From the NCBI RefSeq assembly GCF_030732865.1, contig NZ_JASHKB010000020.1, forward strand, positions 1 to 64,000: a stretch of 64,000 nt of DNA. Reading direction: 5' to 3'. Below, one piece after another: positions 19,494 through 27,929 of this stretch. Origin of the DNA: Roseitalea sp. MMSF_3546 (GTDB taxonomy: Bacteria > Pseudomonadota > Alphaproteobacteria > Rhizobiales > Rhizobiaceae). The notes beneath the pieces are model-generated. The model searched no databases. It was given only the letters and a program-made list of their open reading frames with translations, and was not told the DNA's origin. Position numbers and translations under genes: made by a program. Within the stretch, counting starts at the first letter, position 1. The number at the start of each line of letters is the position of its first letter.

Positions 19494-20099
19494 ATGCTCG
19501 ACGCTGCCCTGCGCCCGAAGATCGATCCCGCCATGAACCGGCTGGCGGCCCATCTGGCGCGTGCCGGCATCACCGCCAATCAGGTCACCATTGCCGGCCT
19601 GGTGATTGGCCTTTGTGCGGCCGCGGCGATCGCGCTGCACTGGTTCTGGCTCGGCCTTGTCCTGGTGCTGGCGAGCCGGCTCTGCGACGGGCTGGACGGG
19701 CCGCTGGCGCGCCTTCGCGGCAAGACCGATTATGGCGGCTATCTCGACATCGTGCTCGACTTCGCCTTCTACGGCGCCATCCCGGTCGGCTTCGTCTTCG
19801 CCGATCCGGCCGCCAATGCGGTCCCCGGCGCGGTTCTGGTGCTGTCGTTCTATGTCAACGGGGCAAGCTTTCTAGCCTATGCCATCATGGCCGAGCGGCA
19901 CGGACTGACGTCCGAACGCCATGGCGACAAGTCGATCTTCTTCACCACCGGACTGGCCGAGGCCACCGAGACGATCGCCGTATTCGTGCTCATGTGCCTG
20001 TTTCCCGCCTGGTTCCCGGCGATCGCCTGGGTGTTTGCGGCAATCTGCCTTTACACCGCGCTCTCGCGCATCGTCCTGGCCTCACGGACGCTGCGCTAG
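19494..20099 (+). CDS. CDP-alcohol phosphatidyltransferase family protein
   Basis: Integral membrane enzyme family that transfers a phospho-alcohol from a CDP-linked donor. The family motif is complete: DGLDGPLAR, then after eight residues GGYLDIVLD, giving the four catalytic Asp residues. The 201 residues hold about six hydrophobic helices. The acceptor (glycerol phosphate, serine, inositol or another alcohol) cannot be told from this motif. The 3' end overlaps the end of metZ on the other strand by 18 bases. Confidence 0.87.
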   Translation: MLDAALRPKIDPAMNRLAAHLARAGITANQVTIAGLVIGLCAAAAIALHWFWLGLVLVLASRLCDGLDGPLARLRGKTDYGGYLDIVLDFAFYGAIPVGFVFADPAANAVPGAVLVLSFYVNGASFLAYAIMAERHGLTSERHGDKSIFFTTGLAEATETIAVFVLMCLFPAWFPAIAWVFAAICLYTALSRIVLASRTLR

Positions 20100-21272
20100 C
20101 GCCTGTTCCAGATCGGCAATCAGGTCGTCGGCATCTTCGAGGCCGACCGACAGGCGCAGCGTGCCGCCGCCGATCGACAGCTCCGCCCGGTCCTCGTCCG
20201 AAAGGTTCTTGTGCGTGGTCGTCGCCGGATGGGTGATCAGGCTCTTGGCATCGCCCAGATTGTTGGAGATGCCGATGACCTCAAGCGCGTTCTCGAGCGC
20301 GAAGGCGGCGCGCTTTCCGCCATGGACATCGAAGGCCACCAGGGTCGAGCCGCCGCTCATCTGCCTGCCGATGATGTCGGCCTGCGGATGGTCGGGCCGG
20401 CCGGGATAATTGACCCGTGAGACGGCACCGTGCCCGGCCAGGAAATCGGCGATGCGGCCGGCGCTCTCGGTCTGGCGCGCCACGCGCAGCGGCAGCGTCT
20501 CCAGCCCCTTGAGCATCACCCAGGCGTTGAACGGGCTCATGCCCGGCCCGGTATGGCGGAAATAGTCGTGCAACCGCTCGTCGATCCAGTCCTGCGATCC
20601 GAGCACGACGCCGCCCAGGCAGCGCCCCTGGCCGTCGATGTGCTTGGTCGTCGAATAGACCACGATGTCGACACCCAGTTCGACCGGCTTTTGATAGATC
20701 GGCGTGGCGAACACGTTGTCGAGCACCACGCGCGCGCCGCACGAACGCGCCACGGCGACCACATGGGCGATGTCGATCACCTCGAGCGTCGGATTGGTGG
20801 GGCTTTCGAAGAAGAAGACCCGGGTGTTCGGCCTGACCGCCCGCTCCCAGGCGGCCGGATCGGTGCCGTCGATCAGCGTGGTTTCGATGCCATAGCGCGG
20901 CAGCAGCTTCTCGACGATCCAGCGGCAGGAGCCGAACAGCGCGCGCGCGGCCACCACGTGATCGCCCGCGCGGAGTTGGCAGAGCATGGCGGCGGCGACG
21001 GCGGCCATGCCCGACGTCGTCGCGCGGGCCGCTTCGGCACCTTCGAGCGCGCACATGCGTTTTTCGAACATGTCGACTGTCGGGTTGGCATAGCGCGAAT
21101 AGATGAAGCCGGGCTCCTCGCCGAGAAAGCGCGCCTCGGCCGCCTCGGCGCTGTCATAGACGAAGCCCTGGGTGAGAAACAGCGCCTCCGATGTCTCGCC
21201 GAACGCCGAGCGCGCGGTGCCCTCATGCACCATGCGCGTTGCCGGTCCCCATGTCTCGCGTTCGCTGCCCAT
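20082..21272 (-). CDS. metZ: O-succinylhomoserine sulfhydrylase
   Basis: PLP enzyme that makes homocysteine directly from O-succinylhomoserine and sulfide in methionine synthesis. From the chosen start (ATG 21272, with GAGGG 5 bases before it) the protein has 396 residues. It opens with the family pattern RSAFGETSEALFLTQGFVYD and has the cofactor loop TSGMAAVAAAM, SPTNPTLEVIDI, and the Schiff-base Lys in YSTTKHIDGQGR. An in-frame ATG at 21311 lies inside the upstream terminator hairpin, which argues against it. A SAM-II riboswitch and terminator precede the gene, so it should be switched off when S-adenosylmethionine is plentiful. Confidence 0.93.
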   Translation of the reverse strand: MGSERETWGPATRMVHEGTARSAFGETSEALFLTQGFVYDSAEAAEARFLGEEPGFIYSRYANPTVDMFEKRMCALEGAEAARATTSGMAAVAAAMLCQLRAGDHVVAARALFGSCRWIVEKLLPRYGIETTLIDGTDPAAWERAVRPNTRVFFFESPTNPTLEVIDIAHVVAVARSCGARVVLDNVFATPIYQKPVELGVDIVVYSTTKHIDGQGRCLGGVVLGSQDWIDERLHDYFRHTGPGMSPFNAWVMLKGLETLPLRVARQTESAGRIADFLAGHGAVSRVNYPGRPDHPQADIIGRQMSGGSTLVAFDVHGGKRAAFALENALEVIGISNNLGDAKSLITHPATTTHKNLSDEDRAELSIGGGTLRLSVGLEDADDLIADLEQALAQRP

Positions 21273-21286
21273 CACATCCCTCGCGC

Positions 21287-21320
21287 AAAAATCCCGGTTC
21301 CATGCCGCCATGAAACCGGG
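21287..21320 (-). terminator. Intrinsic terminator in the metZ leader
   Basis: On the minus strand CCCGGTTTCATG pairs with CATGGAACCGGG (21309-21320 and 21293-21304; 12 pairs, one G-U) around a 4-base loop, followed at once by ATTTTT. It lies between the SAM-II aptamer and the metZ ribosome site, as expected for transcription attenuation. Confidence 0.82.
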
Positions 21321-21354
21321 TCAACGCCATCGATGCATCTCGGCCTGTCCGCGG

Positions 21355-21412
21355 TCTTTTAGCGACTTGTTTAACGTGGCTGCAAGCCGACCGGCCAAAT
21401 CACCACGATCAA
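21355..21412 (-). promoter_or_regulatory. SAM-II riboswitch aptamer upstream of metZ
   Basis: Read on the minus strand, the leader contains the SAM-II (metA motif) signature in order: CGTGGTGATTTGG, then CCGGTCGGCTTGCAGCCACG, a short A-rich spacer with TTAAACAAG, and the closing GTCGCTAAAAG. The P1 stem GTGG/CCAC and the pseudoknot-forming GCTAAA element are both present. SAM-II riboswitches bind S-adenosylmethionine and are known mainly from alphaproteobacterial methionine genes. Its end is 83 bases before metZ. Confidence 0.9.
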
Positions 21413-21472
21413 ACCTGTCCATAAGGCGCCGGCGCGCTTGCGTCAATCGTGGGCGCTCGCCACAACGAAGCC

Positions 21473-22570
21473 ATGGCGCAACAGTGCGAAAACGGCATAC
21501 TGGCCGACCACGAGATCGAGGCGCTGTTTTCTGCGGGCGCCATTGCCGCCCCGCGCTCACTCGACGACGATCAGATCCAGCCGGCGAGCCTCGATCTGCG
21601 CCTGGGCGAGACCGCCTATCGCGTGCGCGCCGGCTTCATGCCCGGCAAGGCTCATGCCGTGTCCGCCAAGCTCGACCGGTACGAACTGCACCGCATCGAC
21701 CTGACCGGCGGCGCGGTGCTGGAGACCGGCTGCGTCTATGTCGTGCCGCTTCTGGAGGCCCTGGCGCTGCCCGACGATCTCGCCGCCTCGGCCAACCCCA
21801 AGAGCTCGACCGGCCGGCTCGACATCTTCACCCGCGTGATCGCAGACCAGGCGGTCGAGTTCGACCATGTGCCGCCCGGCTATGCCGGCCCGCTCTATCT
21901 GGAGATCAGCCCGCGCACCTTTCCGATCGTCGTGCGCACCGGCTCGCGCCTGTCGCAGATCCGCTTCCGGCGCGGCCAGGCCATGCTCGATGCGGCCGAA
22001 CTGCGCGCCCTGCACGCGGCCGAAACGCTGGTCGCCGACGACGCGCCGTCCATCGCCGAAAGCGGCGTCGCGCTGTCGGTCGACCTGTCCGGCGATGGCG
22101 AAGGCCTTGTCGGCTATCGCGGCAAGCGCCACACCGGGCTCGTCGATGTCGACAAGCCCGCCGCCCATGACGTGCTCGACTTCTGGGAACCGGTGCGCGT
22201 GCGCGACAGAGCCGAACTGATCCTCGATCCGGACGAATTCTACATCCTGGTGAGCCGCCAGGCGGTGCATGTGCCCCCGCTCTACGCCGCCGAGATGACG
22301 CCGTTCGACCCGCTCGTGGGCGAGTTCCGGGTGCACTATGCCGGCTTCTTCGACCCCGGCTTCGGCCACTGGGCCGCCGGCGGCATGGGCAGCCGCGCCG
22401 TGCTCGAGGTGCGCAGCCATGAGGTGCCCTTCGTGCTCGAAGACGGCCAGATCGTCGGTCGCCTGGTTTATGAGCGCATGGCCGCGCGGCCGCGCGCGCT
22501 CTATGGGGCCGAGCTGAAGTCGAACTATCAGGCTCAGGGCCTCAAGCTGTCGAAGCACTTCCGCGCTTGA
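21473..22570 (+). CDS. dcd: dCTP deaminase, two-domain alphaproteobacterial form
   Basis: Deaminates dCTP to dUTP for thymidylate synthesis. The 365-residue protein is about twice the length of E. coli Dcd, with an N-terminal and a C-terminal dUTPase-like half, as in the DCD_N family. Visible motifs are QIQPASLDLRLGE near the start, NPKSSTGRLDIFTRV (nucleotide-binding Ser/Arg) and, in the second half, GFFDPGFGH with a matching active-site-like loop. ATG 21473 is preferred over GTG 21449; neither has a strong ribosome site. Its 3' end overlaps the sodium channel gene on the other strand by 29 bases. Confidence 0.88.
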   Translation: MAQQCENGILADHEIEALFSAGAIAAPRSLDDDQIQPASLDLRLGETAYRVRAGFMPGKAHAVSAKLDRYELHRIDLTGGAVLETGCVYVVPLLEALALPDDLAASANPKSSTGRLDIFTRVIADQAVEFDHVPPGYAGPLYLEISPRTFPIVVRTGSRLSQIRFRRGQAMLDAAELRALHAAETLVADDAPSIAESGVALSVDLSGDGEGLVGYRGKRHTGLVDVDKPAAHDVLDFWEPVRVRDRAELILDPDEFYILVSRQAVHVPPLYAAEMTPFDPLVGEFRVHYAGFFDPGFGHWAAGGMGSRAVLEVRSHEVPFVLEDGQIVGRLVYERMAARPRALYGAELKSNYQAQGLKLSKHFRA

Positions 22571-23363
22571 CCGCGCCCGGCTCGCGCTCGGACCGCAGGG
22601 CGCGCACCTCCTCGCGCAGGGCGCGCAGCTCCTCCAGGATCATCGTCTGGTCGTTGTGCAGCGTCTCGCGCTCGTCGGCCGCCTGCGCGTCGTGCTCGGC
22701 CTGCATGGCCGAAACGACGACGCCGATGAACAGGTTGAGCACCGTGAACGTGGTTGCCGCGATGAACGGGATGAAGAACGCCCAGGCCCAGGGGAAGGCG
22801 TCCATGACCGGGCGCACGATGCCCATCGACCAGCTTTCCAGCGTCATGATCTGGAACAGCGAATAGGCCGAAGCGGGGATCGAGCCGAACCATTGCGGGA
22901 ACGTGCCGCCGAACAGCTTGGTCGCCATCACCGAGAAGACATAGAAGACCAGAAGCAGAAGCAGCACGATCGAGCCGAGCCCGGGCAGGGCGGTCAGAAG
23001 CCCGCCGACGACCCGCCGCATCGAGGGCACGGCGCTGATCAGACGCAGCACGCGCAGGATGCGCAGCGCGCGCAGCACCGAGAATGGACCCGCCGCCGGG
23101 ATCAGCGCGATCGACACGATGATCAGGTCGAAGACGCGCCACGGACTGCGAAAGAAGTCGAGGCGATAGACGGCGAACTTCATCGCCAGTTCGACCACGA
23201 ACACGCCCAGGATCAGCGTGTCGATCGTCAGCAGCAATGGGCCGACGGCCTCCATGACCGGCTTGGAGGTCTCGAGTCCCAGCGTGACCGCGTTGATGAC
23301 GATCAGCGCGATGATCGCGCGCTCGAAGCGCTGGCTTTCCACGAGTGTCTTCAGGCGTTCCAT
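22542..23363 (-). CDS. Bacterial voltage-gated sodium channel (NaChBac type)
   Basis: Single-domain six-helix ion channel that works as a tetramer. The 273-residue protein (NaChBac is 274) has an S4 sensor with regularly spaced Arg (RALRILRVLRLI, about residues 93-104), and the selectivity filter TLESWS (about residue 174), which is the sodium-type sequence. An S6 helix ends in NLFIGVVVSAM, and the C-terminal tail is predicted as a coiled coil (DERETLHNDQTMILEELRAL). ATG 23363 is chosen to match family length; ATG 23399 is possible. Sodium channels of this kind are common in marine and alkaliphilic bacteria and can couple to motility or pH homeostasis. Confidence 0.9.
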   Translation of the reverse strand: MERLKTLVESQRFERAIIALIVINAVTLGLETSKPVMEAVGPLLLTIDTLILGVFVVELAMKFAVYRLDFFRSPWRVFDLIIVSIALIPAAGPFSVLRALRILRVLRLISAVPSMRRVVGGLLTALPGLGSIVLLLLLVFYVFSVMATKLFGGTFPQWFGSIPASAYSLFQIMTLESWSMGIVRPVMDAFPWAWAFFIPFIAATTFTVLNLFIGVVVSAMQAEHDAQAADERETLHNDQTMILEELRALREEVRALRSEREPGAVKRGSASTA

Positions 23364-23468
23364 GCGGCACCGTTCACGGATCGAGGCGGCGTCCGCCATA
23401 TATATGCGGTGCCGCGGCGAATGAAAGCGTGGCCGCCGGCGACCGGGAGCCATGCGGTCGGGCCGGTG

Positions 23469-25562
23469 TCAGTAGCGGCCCTGATGGGCGCCGTGCGGCG
23501 TCTTTTCCCAGTGGAACGGCTTGAGCAGCAGATGGCCGACCGCGCGCCATGCCGCCAGCGACTGGATCAGCCAGTAAAGCGGCACGAGCGCGACGCGCCA
23601 GCCGACGATGGCCCGTTCGGGCGGGTTCGTCGCCCGCCAGCAAAGCGTGCCGAAGGCGAGATAGCTGGTAAGGATCATCCCCCAGTCGAGCCAGGCCATC
23701 GCGCCGAGATAGACATCGTGCGGGGACTGGACGAGCATCCACACGCCAATCGCGATCGCGTTGACCAGGATGAGCGGATGCAGCAGCGCAGAAACCAGCG
23801 TCCCCAGCAGCAGGACCTGGGTGACGACGAAGGCCTTCACCCCCATGTTGCGGTAAAGCTGCATCGGCTCGCGCGTGTGCACGACAAGCGTCTGCATCCA
23901 GCCCTTGAGCCAGCGGGTGCGCTGCGGCAGCCAGGTGCTCATCGTATGCGGCGCGTCCTCCAGCGTCGGCCGGGTCAACACGCCGGTGCGATAGCCGTGC
24001 CGCCAAAGCCTCAGGCCCAGATCGGCATCCTCGGTGACGTTGAACGGGTCCCAGCCGCCGACCTGGTCGAGCGCCCGGCGTCTGAAATGGTTGGACGTGC
24101 CGCCCAGCATGATCGGACAGCCGTTCCGCGCCAACCAGGGCAGCATGCCGTGAAACAGCCCTGCATATTCGAGATGGAACAGCGCGGTCAGCGCGTTGCG
24201 CCCCGCATTGGCCTTGACGAGCGGCGCCTGCAGGCAGGCGACACGCGTTTCGCTGGCATCGAAGGTCTGCCACGCCTCCTCGAGCTGGTCCGGATGCGGG
24301 CGGTCCTCGGCGTCGTAGACGGTGATCAGATCGCCGCGCGCGAAGGCCAGGGCGTAGTTGAGCGCCTTGGGTTTGGTGCGCGGCGTCGCCTTCGGCACCC
24401 TGACGATGGTGAAGACCGGCGGCAGGTCGGCCGCCTCGAGCGCGGCGAGCGTCGGCTCGTCGTCGGCCTCGCAGATCAGCAGCACCTGCAGTTTGGACCT
24501 GGGCCAGTTCAGCCGCTTGAGGCTGACGATCAGGTCGTGAACGACATCGGCCTCCCGGTAAAGGCACACCAGCACCGAATAGCGCGGTCGCCCGCGCGCG
24601 TGGAGCATGGCGAGCGGCCTTTGCTCCTGCGGCTCGAATCCCGTCGCGGCGGCGACCCGCAGCGCAACGCAGCCGAAGAAGAAGGCCGACATGGCCAGAT
24701 GCAGCACGAGCGCGGCCGGACCGGGCGCGAGCCAGAAGGCGAGCCCGGTGGCGGCCGCTCCGGCGGCGACCGCGAAGCCCTGCCAGAAGCGCGCCCCCGA
24801 ACGGGCCGACATGGCCGGCTTCCTGAAGGCCAGCGAATGGATGGCCTGGTCGAGCAAAGCGGGGCGGAACTGCCGCTCGGTCAGCGCCCGCAGAGCCCGC
24901 GGCGTGGCGATGGCGATGCGCTGCATGTCGCGCCCCTTTGCGACCATCGCCTCGATGGCCGGCACGGCGCGCGGGTCGGGCGCCGCCACGGCGCGGGCGT
25001 CACCGTTCGTCAGCCGGCACCAGACGAGCGGCGCGTTGAGATCGGGCGGTCCGGATCGTTCGGCCATGATCGCGGCGATGTCGCCCGGCTCCAGGAAAGG
25101 CACGCCGAGATGGTCGGCCAGCGCCGAGTAGTAGGCATCCTCGGTGATCGCGCCATGGGCCATGAGCTCCGCGCCGGCGCTGGTGCCGTTTTCGGCCGCC
25201 ATGCGTGTCGCCCGCGCGAGCAGCCGGACGGCAAAGCCGTAGCCGGCCAGGAACGCGCAGCTTGGACACAGATCGGGCAACGCGTCCCCGCGCGCCTTGC
25301 GCCGGGTGCCGCCGATCGGCGCGCTGCCGATGAACGCCCGCTTGCCTTGCCCGCTGGCACGATTATAGACAGGTCCGGAAGTGGCGGGCCGGTCGAAGGC
25401 ATCGGGATCGCCGGCCGGAAAGCTGCTGGCAGGTCCGGCGCCACGCACGCCTGAGCTTTGAGAAACCGATGACACGCAAGACTCCACCCAGCACCGCTGA
25501 CGCAGGTGCCAGATCGGCAGCACCAGGACGCCAAGCCGAATTGAGGGCGCCAACCATGCCAT
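23469..25562 (-). CDS. Membrane glycosyltransferase family 2 with an N-terminal MshEN-like domain
   Basis: Probable processive sugar transferase for an exported polysaccharide. An MshEN/GspE-N-like helical domain (GAITEDAYYSALADHLGVPFLEP, motif split around residues 135-157) is followed by two membrane helices (about 268-310) and a GT2 catalytic domain. The GT2 domain has the DxD-like DAED (about 416), TEDADLG (about 511) and QRTRWLKGW (about 547). Several C-terminal membrane helices follow. MshEN domains can bind c-di-GMP, but I cannot confirm the binding residues. The 5' end is uncertain: the ATG at 25562 lacks a clear ribosome site and the first 90 residues look unstructured. It is divergent from the solute-binding protein gene. 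Confidence 0.82.
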   Translation of the reverse strand: MAWLAPSIRLGVLVLPIWHLRQRCWVESCVSSVSQSSGVRGAGPASSFPAGDPDAFDRPATSGPVYNRASGQGKRAFIGSAPIGGTRRKARGDALPDLCPSCAFLAGYGFAVRLLARATRMAAENGTSAGAELMAHGAITEDAYYSALADHLGVPFLEPGDIAAIMAERSGPPDLNAPLVWCRLTNGDARAVAAPDPRAVPAIEAMVAKGRDMQRIAIATPRALRALTERQFRPALLDQAIHSLAFRKPAMSARSGARFWQGFAVAAGAAATGLAFWLAPGPAALVLHLAMSAFFFGCVALRVAAATGFEPQEQRPLAMLHARGRPRYSVLVCLYREADVVHDLIVSLKRLNWPRSKLQVLLICEADDEPTLAALEAADLPPVFTIVRVPKATPRTKPKALNYALAFARGDLITVYDAEDRPHPDQLEEAWQTFDASETRVACLQAPLVKANAGRNALTALFHLEYAGLFHGMLPWLARNGCPIMLGGTSNHFRRRALDQVGGWDPFNVTEDADLGLRLWRHGYRTGVLTRPTLEDAPHTMSTWLPQRTRWLKGWMQTLVVHTREPMQLYRNMGVKAFVVTQVLLLGTLVSALLHPLILVNAIAIGVWMLVQSPHDVYLGAMAWLDWGMILTSYLAFGTLCWRATNPPERAIVGWRVALVPLYWLIQSLAAWRAVGHLLLKPFHWEKTPHGAHQGRY

Positions 25563-25596
25563 CTGTCAAGACGAAGCAGCCGGCTTTCGATCGCGC

Positions 25597-26454
25597 ATGA
25601 TGCGTTTTTGCGATGAACTTGCACGCTTTTGCCTGCTTGCAGGGCTTTTGTTGCTGGCGGCCGCACCCGGCGCGCGCGCCGAGCCGCCGCGCCTTTGGGA
25701 CCCTGGCTACCGGACCGTGCTGCCGGACCTGTCGGGCGTTGGCCGGCTGCGGTTTCTGACGAGCCTGGACTTTCCGCCCTTCAATTTCGCCGATGCCACC
25801 CGCCGGCCGACCGGCTTCAATGTCGATCTGGCACGCGCCATCTGCGATCACCTGGACGCGACCGAACGCTGCGAGATCCAGGCCATGCCGTGGGACGAAC
25901 TGGAAGGCGCGCTGGAGGCCGAACGCGGCGACGTGATCCTGGCCGGCAGCACGCCGGGCGCGGAGTTGCGCGCCCGCTTCGGTGTGTCCGAACCCTATTT
26001 CCGCTTTCCGGCGCGTTTCGTCGGCCGTCGCGGCGCCGCCATTGCCGACGAAGGTTTTGCGGAGATCGTCAATGGCAGCCGCGTCGCCGTTGTGGCGGGC
26101 TCGGCGCACCAGGCCATGCTCGCGGCCTTCTTTCCCGGTGCCGAGCCGGTCGCGCGGCCCGAGATCATCGAGGTCTATGACGCGCTGACGGGCGGCGATG
26201 CCGATTTCATCTTCGGCGATGGCGTCACGCTGTCGTTCTGGCTGGCCGCGCCCGTCTCGGAAGCCTGCTGCCAGTTCGTCTCGGGCCCCTATCTGTCGCA
26301 CCATTTCCTGGGCCTTGGCATGGTCGCGGTCACGCGCCCCGAAGACCGTCTCCTGCTGGATGCGATCAACGCCGCGCTCAAGGCGATCGAGGGCAATGGC
26401 GTTTACGACGAGATCTACACGCGCTATTTCCCCGTCGACCCCTACGGCCGTTGA
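25597..26454 (+). CDS. ABC transporter substrate-binding protein, family 3 (orphan)
   Basis: Periplasmic binding protein of the amino-acid type. The 285 residues begin with a signal peptide (hydrophobic LLAGLLLLAAAPGARA, cut near residue 28). The family motif LDFPPFNF...TGFNVDLARAICD follows. GVSEPYFRFPARFVG and DFIFGDGVTLSFWL form the second lobe, and a conserved NGVYDEIYTRYFP ends the chain. No permease or ATPase gene lies nearby, so it either serves a transporter encoded elsewhere or is a sensor or enzyme partner. A start at ATG 25600 is equally possible. Confidence 0.83.
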   Translation: MMRFCDELARFCLLAGLLLLAAAPGARAEPPRLWDPGYRTVLPDLSGVGRLRFLTSLDFPPFNFADATRRPTGFNVDLARAICDHLDATERCEIQAMPWDELEGALEAERGDVILAGSTPGAELRARFGVSEPYFRFPARFVGRRGAAIADEGFAEIVNGSRVAVVAGSAHQAMLAAFFPGAEPVARPEIIEVYDALTGGDADFIFGDGVTLSFWLAAPVSEACCQFVSGPYLSHHFLGLGMVAVTRPEDRLLLDAINAALKAIEGNGVYDEIYTRYFPVDPYGR

Positions 26455-26461
26455 AGCGCCC

Positions 26462-27262
26462 TTACGACTTGCGGAAAGGAAGGATCAGCGCCCAGCCCAG
26501 ATTGGACGTCTGCGGGCCGTCATATTGCTCAAGACCGATCCGCATGCCGTCATGGCCCGCCGCCGGCTGGGCGATATAGGTGCCCAGCATCCGGTCCCAG
26601 ATCGAGAAATTGAAACCGTAATTGCTGTCGGTTTCCTCGCGCACGGCGGAATGGTGCACCCGATGCATGTCCGGAGTGACGATGATCCGGCGCAGCACCG
26701 CATCGAGGCGTTCGGGCAGGCGCGCATTGGCATGGTTGAACATCGCCATGCCGTTGAGCACGATCTCGAAGATCAGCACCGCGATCACCGGCGCCCCGAG
26801 CGCGACGATCACGGCTGCCTTCCAGACCATCGAGATGACGATCTCCAGCGGATGAAAGCGCAGCGCGGTCGTCAGATCGAAGCCCTGGTCGGAATGGTGC
26901 ATGCGGTGAATGCGCCACAGAAGCGGCCAGCGGTGGCTGACCACATGTTCGAGCCAGACCGCGAAATCGAGCACGACGAAGGCGATCAGCCCGCCCAGGA
27001 CCGGCGGCACGCCGGCCCAGTTGAACAGGCCCCAGCCCTGCGCGTTGGCGTAGATCGCCGTGCCGACTGCCGCGGCGGGAAAGAGGATCCGCAGGCAGAC
27101 CGACGAGATGACGACCATGGACAGGTTGACGACCCAGCGGCGTGTGCGCAACGCGCCGGCCATCTCGGCCCGTTCGAGCCGCGGCGAGGCGAGCTCGAAC
27201 GCCGCCATGGCGGCGAAGATGGCGACGAAGGCGCCGAAACGGATGAACGGTTCGTATTCCAT
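26462..27262 (-). CDS. Sterol desaturase / fatty acid hydroxylase family protein
   Basis: Membrane di-iron oxygenase family. The 266-residue protein has about four hydrophobic helices and the three histidine clusters of the family: HVVSH (about residue 106), HRMHH (about 119) and HRVHH (about 201). A conserved NYGFNFSIWDRMLGTY follows. Together these bind two irons and hydroxylate or desaturate a lipid chain. The substrate cannot be assigned; bacterial members act on fatty acids, carotenoids or ornithine lipids. It converges on the solute-binding protein gene with 7 bases between the stops. Confidence 0.88.
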   Translation of the reverse strand: MEYEPFIRFGAFVAIFAAMAAFELASPRLERAEMAGALRTRRWVVNLSMVVISSVCLRILFPAAAVGTAIYANAQGWGLFNWAGVPPVLGGLIAFVVLDFAVWLEHVVSHRWPLLWRIHRMHHSDQGFDLTTALRFHPLEIVISMVWKAAVIVALGAPVIAVLIFEIVLNGMAMFNHANARLPERLDAVLRRIIVTPDMHRVHHSAVREETDSNYGFNFSIWDRMLGTYIAQPAAGHDGMRIGLEQYDGPQTSNLGWALILPFRKS

Positions 27263-27361
27263 GACAAGACGCGCAAGCGCGCACTCGCTTTTGTGCTGCC
27301 CGTCAAATGGCCCCGGCCGGCCCGACCGTCAACGTGCCACGATGCCACAATGTCGTGAGGA

Positions 27362-27781
27362 TCAGCGCGCCGAGGGCAGCCGGAAACGCACCCGCGCCGA
27401 GCGCTCGATCGCCGCGATCACCAGCGCGTCGATGTCGAGGGCATCGCGCAGCATCTGCAGGAAACGAAGCTCCTCCTGCTCGACATGCAGATCCGCTGCG
27501 GCGACTTCGACGGCGACGGCATAGGCGGTCTCGTAAAGGCGCAGCGGGATCGTGTCGTGCACCAGCGTCAGGATCGTGTCGAGCCCGTCCTCCTCGCGCA
27601 GGATCGCGCAGCATGCATTCGCCTGCTCGACCAGCACGTCGCGGTCGATGCCCTCGAAGATGGGCAGCGTATCGGTGATCGAGCCGATCCGATTGAGTTC
27701 GCGGTCCGACAGCTGCGCGTCCGCGGCGGCCATGGTGACCATGATGTAGATCAGCGCGCGCGCTTCATCGAGCTTTGCCAT
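27362..27781 (-). CDS. TerB-like (tellurite resistance B family) protein
   Basis: All-helical cytosolic protein of 139 residues. It shows the TerB pattern of acidic metal-binding helices: IMVTMAAADAQLSDRELNRIG and, later, VEVAAADLHVEQEELRFLQML, two copies of an A-A-D-x(4)-E-type motif. AAAGGA precedes ATG 27781. An open frame reaching 28024 has no further family sequence. TerB-like proteins are found both in tellurite/stress operons and alone; there are no ter genes here, so only the family is claimed. Confidence 0.8.
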   Translation of the reverse strand: MAKLDEARALIYIMVTMAAADAQLSDRELNRIGSITDTLPIFEGIDRDVLVEQANACCAILREEDGLDTILTLVHDTIPLRLYETAYAVAVEVAAADLHVEQEELRFLQMLRDALDIDALVIAAIERSARVRFRLPSAR

Positions 27782-27929
27782 TGAATCGTCCTTTGCCCCG
27801 ACGTATTGGGCGTTGTCTATTGCGGCAACCGCGCCCGCGCAAGCGCGGCGTCGGCGCGTGGCCAGACCCTTTCCAACCGGTCGGCGATGGTCTAACTGAC
27901 CGGCCTTGAGCCATGCCCGAGGACACGCC

